The notes under the pieces were generated by a model that was given only the letters and a program-made list of their open reading frames with translations, searched no databases and was not told the DNA's origin. Made by a program: the position numbers and the translations under genes. DNA of 64,000 bases from Vesta saturnalis (taxonomy: Eukaryota > Arthropoda > Insecta > Coleoptera > Lampyridae): assembly GCA_036346205.1 (NCBI GenBank), contig JARFJB010001495.1:410001-474000 (forward strand), read 5' to 3'. This document shows, piece by piece, positions 12,147 through 23,340 of this stretch. Numbering within the stretch: the stretch's first letter is position 1; each line of letters begins with the position of its first letter.

Positions 12147-14249
12147 CATTTGGCAAATGTTTTTTTTTTCTATGGCCCACTACTTGTTTTGGAGTTCAAA
12201 ATTATTAAAACTCGTTCAGTAAAACCTGAGTGATTTATATTCAAAGGAAAATGCTTAAAATTTACACATTTATTAAGATATCTCGGGATAGGAAAAAGAA
12301 ATTGACACGCGGTTTTCGCTATTCTATTGCTAATTTGGTCTACTTTTGTAATCCACGATTAAAACGTCACACTTCTATTTAATATTTTCCAAATAAAACT
12401 AGATTAAAAAAATAAATAAATACCGCGCTATAGCGTGCATGTTACTTACAAGGTTGTGTCGAAATTGTTACTCTTACATCAGTGGAAAAGAGCTGTTTTT
12501 AACAAGACTAAGTTTGCAAGATCAATTAAGCAGAATCGGAGTTACAGGCATTTTCTCATAATAAGGTTTCCACTCTCTCCAACTCTTATTTGAAAAGACG
12601 GACTAAAACTTGTGAAATCAAATATACGCAGAATTTTTAGAAGAATATAATGATCATATTTTCAATGCCTCTTAATTAAGCGAAATTTAATTTTTAATTT
12701 TCAAGTACGCCCTTTAGCGGTGGTCCTACAATTCTATAAATAATTTCCAGGTTTTTCTCCAGGCCAACTTTTGTTATAATTTTTTTTTTCCGAAGCTGTA
12801 CTATAAGCGGTTTCTGATATATGGCCGAGAGTCATTCTTATTGGGACGCCCGGTACTTGGTAAGTTATATAAATAATGGGCTGTCACCTACTATAATAAA
12901 AAATAAATAAATAAATAAAAGACTAAATCGAAAAAATGAAATCTTGGTTGTAGTACAAATTAACGAAGGTAATGGACTATTTCAACATTTACTTTAGTGA
13001 AGTATGAAATTAAAAACCTCAGATAGACAACAAGTGATGAATACCAAAGTAACACCCTCAAACACTAAGTTGTGCGCATCCGATTAGTAATAATTAGAGT
13101 GATAACTTTTTTTTGGTATCAATAAAAAGACCTTATTAATAAGAATCTCAAATCCTTGGAATAAACGTTTGGCTTATAAAATCTTTTCAACTTATAAATT
13201 TTAATTAGATTTAAACTCGATTTGGGACACTTTAGATTATCATTTGTATTAGTCATAAACTCAATTACACTCATCAAAGTGAATTAAGCGGACAGTATAA
13301 TTTGATGTAATTTAAATTTAAATGAAACTGTAGAATTCACTCTCAGTTGACAAGCAATGTAAATTCAATTTAAATCCACTTTTATATTTAGTGCACATTT
13401 ATTCGCACTGTTTTCTTATTTAATTAAGAACCTTTATTAAGTGCTGCTAATCTAAAATAAAATGTATTTGATGGTTTGAGTGAAATTGGCAATTTTGTTA
13501 GATATCTAATTACTGTATTTTCCGTTGTGGAAGCAGTTAATTAAATAAACAATGTAAAATATAACCAAAATTACTAGACACGTAAAAGTGTTTCTAAAAA
13601 CACTTAATGGATTAATAGCTAATAATGACTTTTTTAATTTGCTAAATTGGATTTTAGTATTCAGGGTATTTAATCTAGACGCTACGTGCATACGCAACGA
13701 GATTGTTAAATTAAGCACAATAGCGTAGTGTTGTGGACGAGTATTTTTCTAGTTTGAAATGAACACAATAGTTAATCAAGTGTGCCATATATGACTGTCA
13801 TAGATTTTGAACCTGCAATACAAAAATTACGACAGCCATCGTAAGGTTTAAGTGCAAATAAACTTATTTCCAATAAACTGAGAAACTTTCATTAAGACGA
13901 TTCAGAAAGTAGGACAGGCACTACGCCTAAAAAATAGTTAAGTAACAAAATTGAATATTTTTACTGATACAAAGTATTAAATGTTATAATTTTTTTATTA
14001 TACACATACATTTTGCACATCCGCCAGTGTTTCGCTGTGTTATATACAAGTTGCAAATGTACCTATAGAACAAAGACCAGAAAATGTCGTGCAGAATATT
14101 TCCACGAGAATGTTATCTATTACTCTAATTCATTGTTCACGAATGTGGTGGTTTTTTAGTGCATTTTTCCTTAAAAAAACAAAGGTAGCCATTTGTGCGT
14201 ACTGTGTTCGTTCATCCATCTATCCGTCCATCCGTTCTTTAAACTAGCG
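12140..14249. other. AT-rich intergenic DNA with one mariner-type end
   Basis: Mostly featureless. Around 12820-12860 the sequence CATTCTTATTGGGACGCCCGG reads, in reverse, like a decayed mariner terminus (the family form begins TACAGGGTGTCCC). An ATAAATAAATAAATAA run lies near 12902-12918. A short frame at 13506-13718 shows no recognisable motif. Confidence 0.4.
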
Positions 14250-15199
14250 TCAAAATTAAGAATTTGGTTTCGGTATACGCAAACAACATTTTTATTTAAG
14301 GTATTTGTATTTTGGAGATATGGAGAAGAAGCACTACATGAGTCTTTGGTTTTTATAAATGGTACACATCGTAGCATCTAGTTTACCATAGAAAAAGAAT
14401 CTAATGGAAGTTTACCATTTCTTGACATATTAATATCTAAAAATAAAAATAATAATTCACTATCTTTTAAGGCTTACAGAAAGCCGACACACACTGATAG
14501 ATACCTTCATAAATTATTCAACCACCATCTACGTTAAAAAATTTGTCTAATTAGATAGTTAGTAGATCCAGTAAAACGAATTTGTGATCCTGAATGTTTC
14601 ACAGATGAATACAAATATTTAACAAAATCCTTACAAGATAATGGATATTCTGCACTTACTGATATTAATAATGTTATTACACCTTCTAGACATAACCTTA
14701 AATAAAAAACCAGTTCTTAATGTTGGTACTGGTTTTCTTCCTTTTATAGCTAACGTTACAGATAGAAAAAATTCTAATTAAATATGGCATGTTTTAAACC
14801 TACAAGATAAATCCAAGAACATTTAAGGTCACCTAAAGATGTTTCAAACCCATTATCATCTTCCAGAGTGTATAAGTTATCTTGTTCATGTGGAAAGTAT
14901 ACGTTGGAACCACAAAACGTAGCTTTGATACAAGACGTAAAGAACATATGAGATTTTGTAGATTAGTTCAACCAGAGAAGTCTGCGGTAGCTGACCATGC
15001 CTTCAATAATTTAAATCATGACATTAAATTAGACAATATGGAAATATTGTCAAGCCAAACTCATTATTATGTTGGTTTAAAACGTGAAGCTATTGAGATA
15101 TATAAACACCCCAATAATTTTAATAGACAAGAACGAAATGTCCGTTTAAATAGGTTTTGGCATCTTATAACTAAAAAAAGGCACAATGGTACGTCTTAA
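14250..15199 (+). pseudogene. Penelope-like element: RT tail plus GIY-YIG endonuclease
   Basis: Penelope-like elements encode a telomerase-related reverse transcriptase fused to a GIY-YIG nickase. Here the RT begins near 14255 with a palm segment in which the expected YVDD catalytic box reads YTQT. It continues through VFWRYGEEALHESLVFING to the hallmark LPFLDILIS and YRKPTHTDRYLHKLFNHH. Stops and frame changes follow at 14374, 14535 and about 14700. The endonuclease is best preserved (14882-15196): VYVGTTKRSFDTRRKEHMRF carries the GIY-YIG core and Arg, and YYVGLKREAIEIYKHPNNFN carries the expected catalytic Glu (REAIEI). The upstream part of the element is absent. It is a dead, 5'-truncated copy. 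Confidence 0.9.
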
Positions 15200-15780
15200 T
15201 TTTAATTTTCATTTTAGCATGGGCATGTCTCGGTTTTTTGCTGTGTTTTTTGCTAGACCTTGAAGTAAATGCTTCAACAATTATATGCTAAATTACCACA
15301 GCACTATAATTTAACATAAGTATTTGAAATTAATACCAAAATTAAAAATGACATAAAACTATGCTTTTCATTATTAAATAATACTTGCACTTATTGAGAA
15401 AGCTATTTCTTTATTGGATTTAACTGGATTATTTTAATTGATGCCATGTTTACATTTGTGAATGCTTTTATCAATTTAAAATTGAAGTTTTTCATAATTT
15501 TATACTTACATCATACATTAATTAAATTTTGGTTGATATTTTTCATCCTTAGCCTTCCCCGTTAGAAGGTGTTCTGATTGGTTATCTTCAAGATAGTTTA
15601 ACGATATTTCATTTTTTAATGATTTAGTTATTCTTTACTAAAATTATATTCCATGGTTGGCTTTATACGTTTATCAAACTGTTATATTAATAGCAGGCTT
15701 ATGTTTATGTTTTAATTAACAAAATTGCTCCAATATCTTTAACAATTTTAATAGATAATATTACTACTGACATTTTAATA
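15200..15780 (+). mobile_element. Penelope-like element 3' region, left of MITE insertion
   Basis: Non-coding sequence directly after the GIY-YIG frame. The part at about 15640-15760 (TTTATACGTTTATCAAACTG and on through TCTTTAACAATTTTAA) has a diverged copy at 41450-41560, identifying it as family 3' sequence. It stops at 15780, where a palindromic MITE is inserted, and resumes at 16606 with TGTGCAATAATGGCGAAAG, which corresponds to 41655-41690 in the other copy. Confidence 0.7.
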
Positions 15781-16605
15781 TAGGGCGTTTCTAAATCCAT
15801 GCAAAAAAATTCAGAAGGCGATTGCCCGTATGAAATTATGGTGGGTCTTTCCTATAACAAGATTTCCTTAGCTCACCCCCTTCCTAGATATAACCCCTAA
15901 AAGGTGGTGAGTAAAGTAGAGTCTTTATTTTTTTTCTCAAATTTAAGTAAAGATAGAAAGGACTAACTACCGGTATTTTTTCAACATTCCTGTTACATTA
16001 TAAAGGGATGAAATTAGGAACCCTTACTTTATTTAATAACAAATATTTTTTTTCCTAGAACCACTAGATTGGGAGAAAAAAAATACAATACCGTGATTTT
16101 TATTCTTTATTAAATATTAAACCACATATTGAGAGTGTAAAACAGTAAAGATGTAAAATGCAAGAATAAAATACGATTCATGATAAATGTTGGAAATTGT
16201 ATTTTATTTTTTTTTCTCCGAATCTATTGGTTCTAGGAAAAAAACTCTAACGTTAAGAAATGTTATTAAATAAGCAGGGATTTTAAGTAACATTTTTGTT
16301 TCACAAAACTCAATCTCAAAAAAAAGAGATTTGATATTAAATAAAATAAGGGTTGCTAATTTCATCCCCTTATAATGTAAGAGGAATGAATACCGGTATT
16401 GCGAATACACGGAAATTACAAAATTTCAAGTTTCCATCTGTACTTAAATCTGAGAAAAAAGTTTTCAATTTTATTCACCACTTTTAGGGGTGATATCTCG
16501 GAAGGTGGTAGGCTGAGGAAATTTTTATATCGGAAAGACCTATCATAATTTCATACGGTAAATCACCTCTTGAATTTTTTAGCATGGATTTAGAAACACC
16601 CTGTA
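15781..16605. mobile_element. Palindromic MITE (mariner-type ends, TA target)
   Basis: The left end (TAGGGCGTTTCTAAATCCAT) and the right end (ATGGATTTAGAAACACCCTG) are inverted copies. Inverted similarity runs about 400 bases inward from each end, making the unit almost one long hairpin. It carries no transposase. The short minus-strand frame at 16204-16410 lies in an arm and is not credible. The target is TA and sits inside the Penelope 3' region. It would have been moved in trans by a mariner-like transposase. Confidence 0.88.
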
Positions 16606-17095
16606 TGTGCAATAATGGCGAAAGTTTACATTTTCATATTATATGAGTTTTGTTTATATTTTATTTTACAATACTTATTAGAAATACCTCAACTTCCGGT
16701 TTTCTGTCTTATATTTTATGATTATAAAGGAAATTATTGCCCATATTAAAAATTGGGATTTATATGACATTTTAAATACAGCATGTGTATTAAACATCAA
16801 GGTTTGCGCATGCGCTGAGTAACTTTTTCATTTGTAACATTTATACGCGCATGTGCGGGGAACACCTTTCACTGGTAACTCCGCCCTTGAGTGCTATTAT
16901 TTTCAGTGGCGTACGAAAAAGCAATACAATTTTTATTTACATTGCCAATTTAAACGTTGAACAAGACAACATTTTATTCTGTTGTTAATTATATTTATAT
17001 TAATATAACATAACTATAAAATAAACTATGTAACAAAGGTACGAAGATAACATTTAAGAAGAAATATCATAGTAAATAATTCACTTAAATAGGTA
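16606..17095. repeat. Resumed Penelope 3' end, then GCGCATGCGC-type repeat
   Basis: 16606-16650 continues the Penelope 3' sequence. About 16665-16880 is a dispersed repeat containing ATTAGAAATACCTCAACTTC, TTTGCGCATGCGCTGA and ACGCGCATGTGCGG. Diverged copies occur at about 20220-20530. No coding frame is present. Confidence 0.6.
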
Positions 17096-17099
17096 CGTA

Positions 17100-18005
17100 A
17101 TTAGTCACCCGTCTTTACTACAACTATCGTCACTGTCACTGCTGCTATTTTCGCCAATTTTTATAATGAGCGGTTCAACTGTAGGGTCAAGTACATTCTC
17201 CTTTTCTAAATAATAGTTTTTAGTTGCTATTACATGATTGCAGCACTTTTACTATCTTTCCCTAAGTCACTTTCGCAAAATGAATTTTCCGATAAGATTT
17301 TGGGATCGTCGAGTTTAAAACCTTTCACTACTCCTCAACTTTTTTCGATTGGATTTAAATCCGAGTGATATGGATAAGACGGGTTATCAGTGATTGCTAC
17401 TGACCTGGGAGGTAAATATTAATTTTTTTCAGGTTTATGTCATCGAGGTAATCACCGCCCCTCGATCCTGATTTAAAAACAAGCAGGCAATGAATCCCAC
17501 TTCTCCACCAGAGTGAACAACGATTAACCTCTTTTATTAGAAATTGGTGTGAATAATCTGGACGATGTTCATCCAAGTACAAGGTTGGTCTGCCCTCATC
17601 TCTAAAATTTGTCAACTTTTGTAAATAATCTACCTCTAACGCTCGTTCTTCTTTTCACAAGAATTTCCCTGTTGTCCTGCGCCTTTTTTCACTTTAATCC
17701 AATTTTCTTCAGTAGTCGGTACAACGTAGACCTCTTGCCTGTCCACTTTAGTTCATTTTCCAATTTTGGTTGGAGATTATCAATTGTAGGTCGGCAACTT
17801 TCGGTATTATGAAAAATGTAGTCAACATTCCGTATGTGCCTTATTTCATAAACTGGTACTCACGCCTATTTTGTTTCCCCCGTTTTTGGTGAACTGAATA
17901 CTGGATTTCCATTATTTTTTTCAGCAGTTCTCTTTGTTTTTTTCATGATCCGTTCAATCGTTCTTACTGATACTCCAGAAGAATAACGAACAGGTTTTCA
18001 TAATT
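17100..18005 (-). pseudogene. Tc1/IS630-type transposase (insect DDE_3 family), broken
   Basis: The minus strand reads as a decayed transposase of the insect DDE family that also supplies the copy at 25040-26121. The N-terminal helix-turn-helix is seen as GVSVRTIERIMKKTKRTA (about 17970-17910). The pre-catalytic segment STLYRLLKKIGLK follows, then the first acidic box FRDEGRPTLYLDEH at about 17600. Next come a deletion and frame change, VVHSGGEVGFIACLF in one frame and LVFKSGSRGGDYLDDINLKK in the next. The second half of the catalytic domain is mostly missing. The C-terminal acidic tail (SSSDSDDSCSKDG, stop near 17105) is preserved. Many stops make it non-functional. Confidence 0.8.
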
Positions 18006-18058
18006 TATTGTGTCAATTCGTTTGGGAATAGTGTTGCAAGATAATTATAGCATTTAAC

Positions 18059-18730
18059 ATTACAAGCCAGGTAAAACAGCTTTCACTGACGATAGGATGA
18101 GGATGACTAGTGAACCGTTAGGCGAGCTTGTCACAACCTTGAGTCAGTAAAAATGGTTATCTGGTGTGTAATGTATAACATTTTATTTGTTTTTCATTTG
18201 TAAATAAACCGAAAACTCATAATGAAATACAATTTTTCCTTTCTTTCATAACAATAATTATATTTTCAAAACTATCTCGTTACCTTTGAAATCATTACTC
18301 TGACAACAGCACTCATCGTTTATTTTACTATTTATTATTTTGATAATACAATGTGAACAAGGTACGGCCGTCTCTAACTTGTAAAAAATCAACAACTTTC
18401 GTCTCTAACCTGTAATAAATAGTATTTTACATTACAAGTTAGGTGAAATAGTTTTTACTGGCGACAGGATGAGGATGACTGGCGAGCCGTTAGGCGAGTC
18501 TGTCACATCCTTGAGCCAGTAAAAACGGTTAGCTGGCGTATCATGTATAATATTTTTTTTTATAACAATAATTATATTTTAAAAAATGTCTCGTTACTTT
18601 TGAAATCATTACTCTGACAACGGCGCTTTCGTTTATTTTACTATTTATTATTTTGCTAATACAATGTGGGCAAGGTACGGTCGTCTCTAACTTGTAAAAA
18701 ATTGACAACTTTCGTCTCTAACCTGTAGAT
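18059..18730. repeat. Two tandem copies of a short TIR element with internal hairpin
   Basis: Unit 1 (about 18059-18430) and unit 2 (about 18434-18730) are direct repeats of high identity. Unit 1 has roughly 60 extra bases after its hairpin (about 18180-18240). Each unit starts TTACAAG-[TC]-[TC]AGGT and ends CTCTAACCTGTA, so the ends are inverted. Near the left end each has a stem with TTTTTACTGGC opposite GCCAGTAAAAA, enclosing a GC-richer loop (about 18455-18525). There is no coding frame. It is best read as a non-autonomous DNA element that duplicated in tandem. Confidence 0.8.
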
Positions 18731-18830
18731 TTCTTAAGTAGTGCTAACTTTTTAAGACTGACTTTTAATGGGAATAAGCTGATTTGATAAATTGACATTT
18801 ACAAATGAGTAACAAATAAAAGTTATTATA

Positions 18831-19582
18831 CAGGGTGAATCTTATCTAATCCGCCAAAATTAAAGGAGTACTAGAACTCATCATTATAAGCAAAAAAGTT
18901 CACATGTGCATGGGTCCGGAAATGCTTCGTTTCCGAAATACAGGGTGTCAAAGTTGAAAAAAGAAATCGCGTTTTCTTCAATATCTTTCGACTGTTTCGA
19001 AATAATTTCATGAAGTTTCGTATACGATGATTTTTTAAAATGAAATATTCAAATTTGTGGTCCATTTAGTTGTGGTTTCTAGAGGGCGCCAACGGCAACC
19101 ATTTCGACCCCTTTAAATCGTTGCAATTTTTTTGTGCTACACTGTATACCATTTTAGACTATAAAAATCGATTCTCTTTTCTGCTAAAAAAGGTATATTT
19201 TAGTGATGTCGCTAGGAGCAACCGTTTCTGAGAAAAACACATTTAAAACTCACAATGTTTATTTATTTAAAACTTGTAAGGAGCACTAAAATATCCAATA
19301 TTAAAAAACAAGAAAAGAAATTAATATTAAAAGTAAACATGTTCTTTTGATAACAACTGTTCAAACAACTGTCCCAAAAAAAACCCCGTATACGAAATTT
19401 CATGAAATTATTTCGAAACAGTCAAAAAATATTGAAGAAATCGCGATTTCTTTTTTCAACTTTGACACCCTGTATCTCGGAAACGAAGCATTTCCGGACC
19501 CATGTACATATGAACTTTTTTGCTTATAATGATGAGTTCTAGTGCTCCTTTAATTTTGGCGGATTAGATAAGATTCACCCTG
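18831..19582. mobile_element. Palindromic MITE with TA target duplication
   Basis: The element has CAGGGTGAATCTTATCTAAT at the left end and the inverse complement at the right, TA on both sides, and inverted arms of about 200 bases. A second terminus-like motif (TACAGGGTGTCAAAG) lies inside each arm at about 18950 and 19470. The central part has no transposase. The short frames at 18871-19065 and 19347-19529 are arm sequence read on opposite strands. Confidence 0.92.
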
Positions 19583-20215
19583 TATAGTACACCACATCGC
19601 GTGCTTGCATGTGCACTGTATTTCCGCCGCCTAATGTTGATACACTTAAAATATTCACAGTTCCACTATAACCAGTCGAAGATCTATTTCAGAATTCTCA
19701 ACAGTAACTAAAAGTAATTAAAATAAAACTGATGGTAATTATTCGATTTCATATACTATATTCTACGTACCTTTGTTAATGGCACATTCTTTTGCCGAGA
19801 TTGATATTTAAACAAATTTGTTAAAAGTATTGAATACCGTTTTATGCAATTAGAAAATTGGGCATAGAACACTGTTTACTCACTTTATAATCAAATGTTA
19901 TTTACTTGCTTCTTAATCAAATATTATTTACCTACTATTATTATTAATATTAATAGTTAATTAAAATATCTATTTCTATTCCCTACGGAATTGCAGCTGT
20001 AAAAAGCGTTATTCACCGTGATCAAACAACGTATAAATTGAAATAGTGAAAAGCAGTACCTACGCCTCTGTATTTCTGTAAAACGAGATCGTAATCGGAT
20101 TACATTCAGCCTAAATGCTTTAAGACGGCCCATATACACCCCTGTGCAACCAATTGTTCGCCAGGAAGAATTTAGCTCTGCTTCTAATAAAAGCAAAACT
20201 AACGCCTATGTTAAT
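19583..20215. other. AT-rich spacer, no feature seen
   Basis: No repeat structure or coding motif that I can support. The minus-strand frame at 19957-20196 is short and unrecognised. Confidence 0.5.
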
Positions 20216-20580
20216 AATTGGGTTAGCACAACGTTTGCGCATGTGAAGAGCAGCCGTTTTATTTGTCATGGTATTTATATTGAACTTTAACTACATGTGC
20301 TTTTAATAAAAACGGATTTAAGGCCAATATTAGATATTGGGCTGCGCATGATTTGGAGACATGCGCAAAACAACCTTTTTATTTTTTACATTTTCTGTTA
20401 TAATTCTTATTAGAAACAACAGATGAACTTCCGCTTTTCTATGTTAAACATTATTATTATAAGGTAAATTGCAAAATTGCGTAAGATTTGTGCATGCGCA
20501 GATCAACTTTTTTATTTCTTAAAGTATTTAGGAGAAATCTTAATACAGGTACTTCTAATAAAAGCAAAACTAGTGCTTCA
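20216..20580. repeat. GCGCATG-rich dispersed repeat, second locus
   Basis: Contains TTTGCGCATGTGAAGAGCAG, GGGCTGCGCATGATTTGG, ACATGCGCAAAACAACC and TTGTGCATGCGCAGATCAAC at intervals of roughly 100-130 bases. The intervening ATTAGAAACAACAGATGAAC segment also occurs near 16677. It appears to be a loosely tandem family related to 16665-16880. Confidence 0.6.
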
Positions 20581-22639
20581 TAATTCATACGTTATCTTAA
20601 AGAAACTTTGAGTTAGAGATAACTTTTGTTTTTGTTATGGAAGCAGGACACATTAAGCGCGCTGATTAGTTATGCTCGTTTTGGTAGTTATACCTGTGTT
20701 GCCTGGATTTGGATTGAGGACACGTTACGTTTACATTTACTCTATTGAAAGGTGCTGAAAGTTACCTTACCATTATGTTGATGTTTTGCCCCATCGTATT
20801 GTCAAGAAATAAAGTTCTCAACATCAAGATTACTTCGATATAATATATCGACTCTATGTTGGATGTACAAGTACATATCCTGTATTTGTGCAAATTTTAT
20901 TTTATATACGAACGTTAAAGTAAAGCTAGTCTAATATTATTTCGGAAGGTTTAATACTGTGGCGATGAAAAGAAAACAGCTGACTTCAGTTGTAATAACA
21001 TTTGAGTGCATGACCTTACTTCAGTGGTCATAAAAATTTTAGATATAACATTGAAGTTAATTATTTTCTATCAATATTGATTTTGAAATAATTCTAGGTA
21101 AAGATAGGTTATATTTCAGGTGTAGTTTTTAAGTATCAACTACTTTCGTGAAGCTTTGCGAAACGGTTAGTATTATTTTATCTGCTTTTATGATGAAACT
21201 AATTAACAGATATTATCTTGAGTTAATAAATATACAAATAAATACAGCTGTTGTGGTATTTACTAAGTTTGCATGTGGTATTAAAGTACAACTTTCTCAT
21301 TTTTTGTTATATTTTAATTATCTAAAAATGAGTGGCGCCTAACATGCTAATCTTATTTATAGCTATAAAAATTATCACTGCATTTCCTTACCACCTTATA
21401 AAGAATATATATATATATATATATGTTTCAAGTCCAAATTTGGTATTTTAATTGAACATTTTCATTAACCAATTGCTTGTCAACTATCAAGTTCACCAAT
21501 CCTGTTAAGGCATTTGAAGATTTTCTTTTCTTTTGCAACAAGTAACTTACACTTATCATCAATTTTATCGTGGCGATTTACTAAAACTACCTTTCACTGA
21601 ATTAACGAGCCTGACCAATAATATATGTGCCTTACTGTAGTCAGCACACCAGTTTTAATTCACTTTGGTTGAGAATCCTCATTATATATACATGAAAGTC
21701 ATTCATATTTCCTGAATTCATTAGATTTTAACAAATGAATGAAACGTGTTGCACTGATATCAATACATTCAATGAGATAGATGCGTATTTGCACATGTAA
21801 TACAATTAATAAAATCGCCATATTATTCTAATCTTCTACTACACGATTCACTGCTGATTTTCGACTATTAAACGCCATATTTTAGCATTTAATTAACGGT
21901 ACAAATTATTTGCTTTAAGCAATGAGCTAACAAAACTACGTCTTCACTCCGCCAAATCCAGACTGCGACTGGCCCTTTTCTTTTCAAGTGCTATTGATTG
22001 CTTCATAAAATATGGCAATTAATTCAAAATTGGTTGAAACTTAATTACTTTACATAATACGTAGTCATACAGCGTTTACTTTGAGAAGAAAGATCGGTTA
22101 GGCGCACTTGAGTACCTGCATTTAGACTATGTAAGAAAGTAGGCATAGTTAGAAACATTTTCATTATCATAACCTGTAGTAAGAAAAACTGGAGATTAGA
22201 CGTAAGATTTGAATAATTAAGTTTAAGTATATTTATTGATTACAAGGAGAATTGTCAAAAGGTTGATGAACTTGCGGCCTAAGAGGCGAATTCAGCGCTG
22301 CTATGCGGTTGAGAAAAATTGACCATTTTTACGGACATTTTGTCGATAGCGCTCTATCGCCTTTTTGTGCCCTTCATCTGGCAACAACGATGCTTGTCAT
22401 AAACAGGAACCAAACATAACATCTCGATACACTGATAAATGCACTTTTTATTCCATATTTATATGCACGTTTTTTTAACTTATTTATAGGTACATTTTTA
22501 CCTTCAACCTACATATACACATGTAGGTATAGAAGAATATGCAATCGACTTTTTTTCACTATCGCTAAATGGACGTATCATTTTACAACTTGTAGTCAAG
22601 TTTCGCTAAGATCGGCCATCATGTCTGGATGTCTGCGTG
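20581..22639. other. AT-rich intergenic DNA, no feature seen
   Basis: No credible gene. A short (TA)n tract lies at 21405-21424. The frame at 21148-21342 is unrecognised and unremarkable in composition. Confidence 0.5.
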
Positions 22640-23340
22640 CGGATGTATGTTAGTATCCACGATAACACCAGAACGAAAATACCTACGTACTTAATATTTT
22701 GTATTTAAGCTTGTTTTCATTTGGCTTAGACGTTAGAGGGGGGTATTAGGGGCAGGTTTTGGTTTTTATCAAATATTTCTACATATTCTGCATATTTCAT
22801 AGATATAAACATACCTAGATATAGACCTTAAACATATCGATTAATTCTATGCAATTTTTGATATGACGTGTATAGTGGCAAAAAAATTCCTAAGGTAAGA
22901 TTTAAGTGTTTATTATCTGAATAACGATTAACTTTATAAGAAAAAGTGTAGACGTATTTTTTAAAGAAAATTTTACATTAATTTACATTATGCAGTTTTT
23001 TAATGGTAGTCGAAATAAATGTAAAAATTAAATAAATATGATTGAAAATGCTGAAGCTGTTTTATCGATACCTATTTTTATAGAAGCGGGCGGCTTTAAA
23101 ATTTTTTTTTAAACTATCATGTATTTATGTCTATTTCTGACATGAAGTTTTACACGCCATTCTGACATAAATTATTGTTTTTGTGTTTACAATGTTGCCT
23201 GTTTTCGTTATGAACGTATAAAAAAGAGGTTGCATAATATTATCCTAAAAAAAATTTTATTAAAATTATTTCATTTCTTTTAATTTCCATTTTGTAGGTT
23301 GTAGTGTGGTGTTCCACACCAGACATTTTAATTTTTAAAT
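22640..23340. repeat. Dispersed repeat, uninterrupted copy of the hAT target
   Basis: Non-coding sequence with a diverged second copy at about 42330-42881, continuing at 45434. Shared landmarks include ACGTACTTAA, TTTTGGTTTTT-TAAATAT, AAAGAGGTTGCATAAT and the TTTTAATTTC...GTAGGTTG junction. The second copy is interrupted by a hAT element exactly within TTTAATTT, so this copy shows the empty-site arrangement. Its family is unknown. Confidence 0.6.

Noticed and set aside
18440..18530. Possible hammerhead-like ribozyme in the tandem TIR unit (GATGAG near a GAAA-type motif)
   Set aside because: The required CUGAUGA and GAAA core order and the three-stem arrangement are not met. Only a simple stem is supported.
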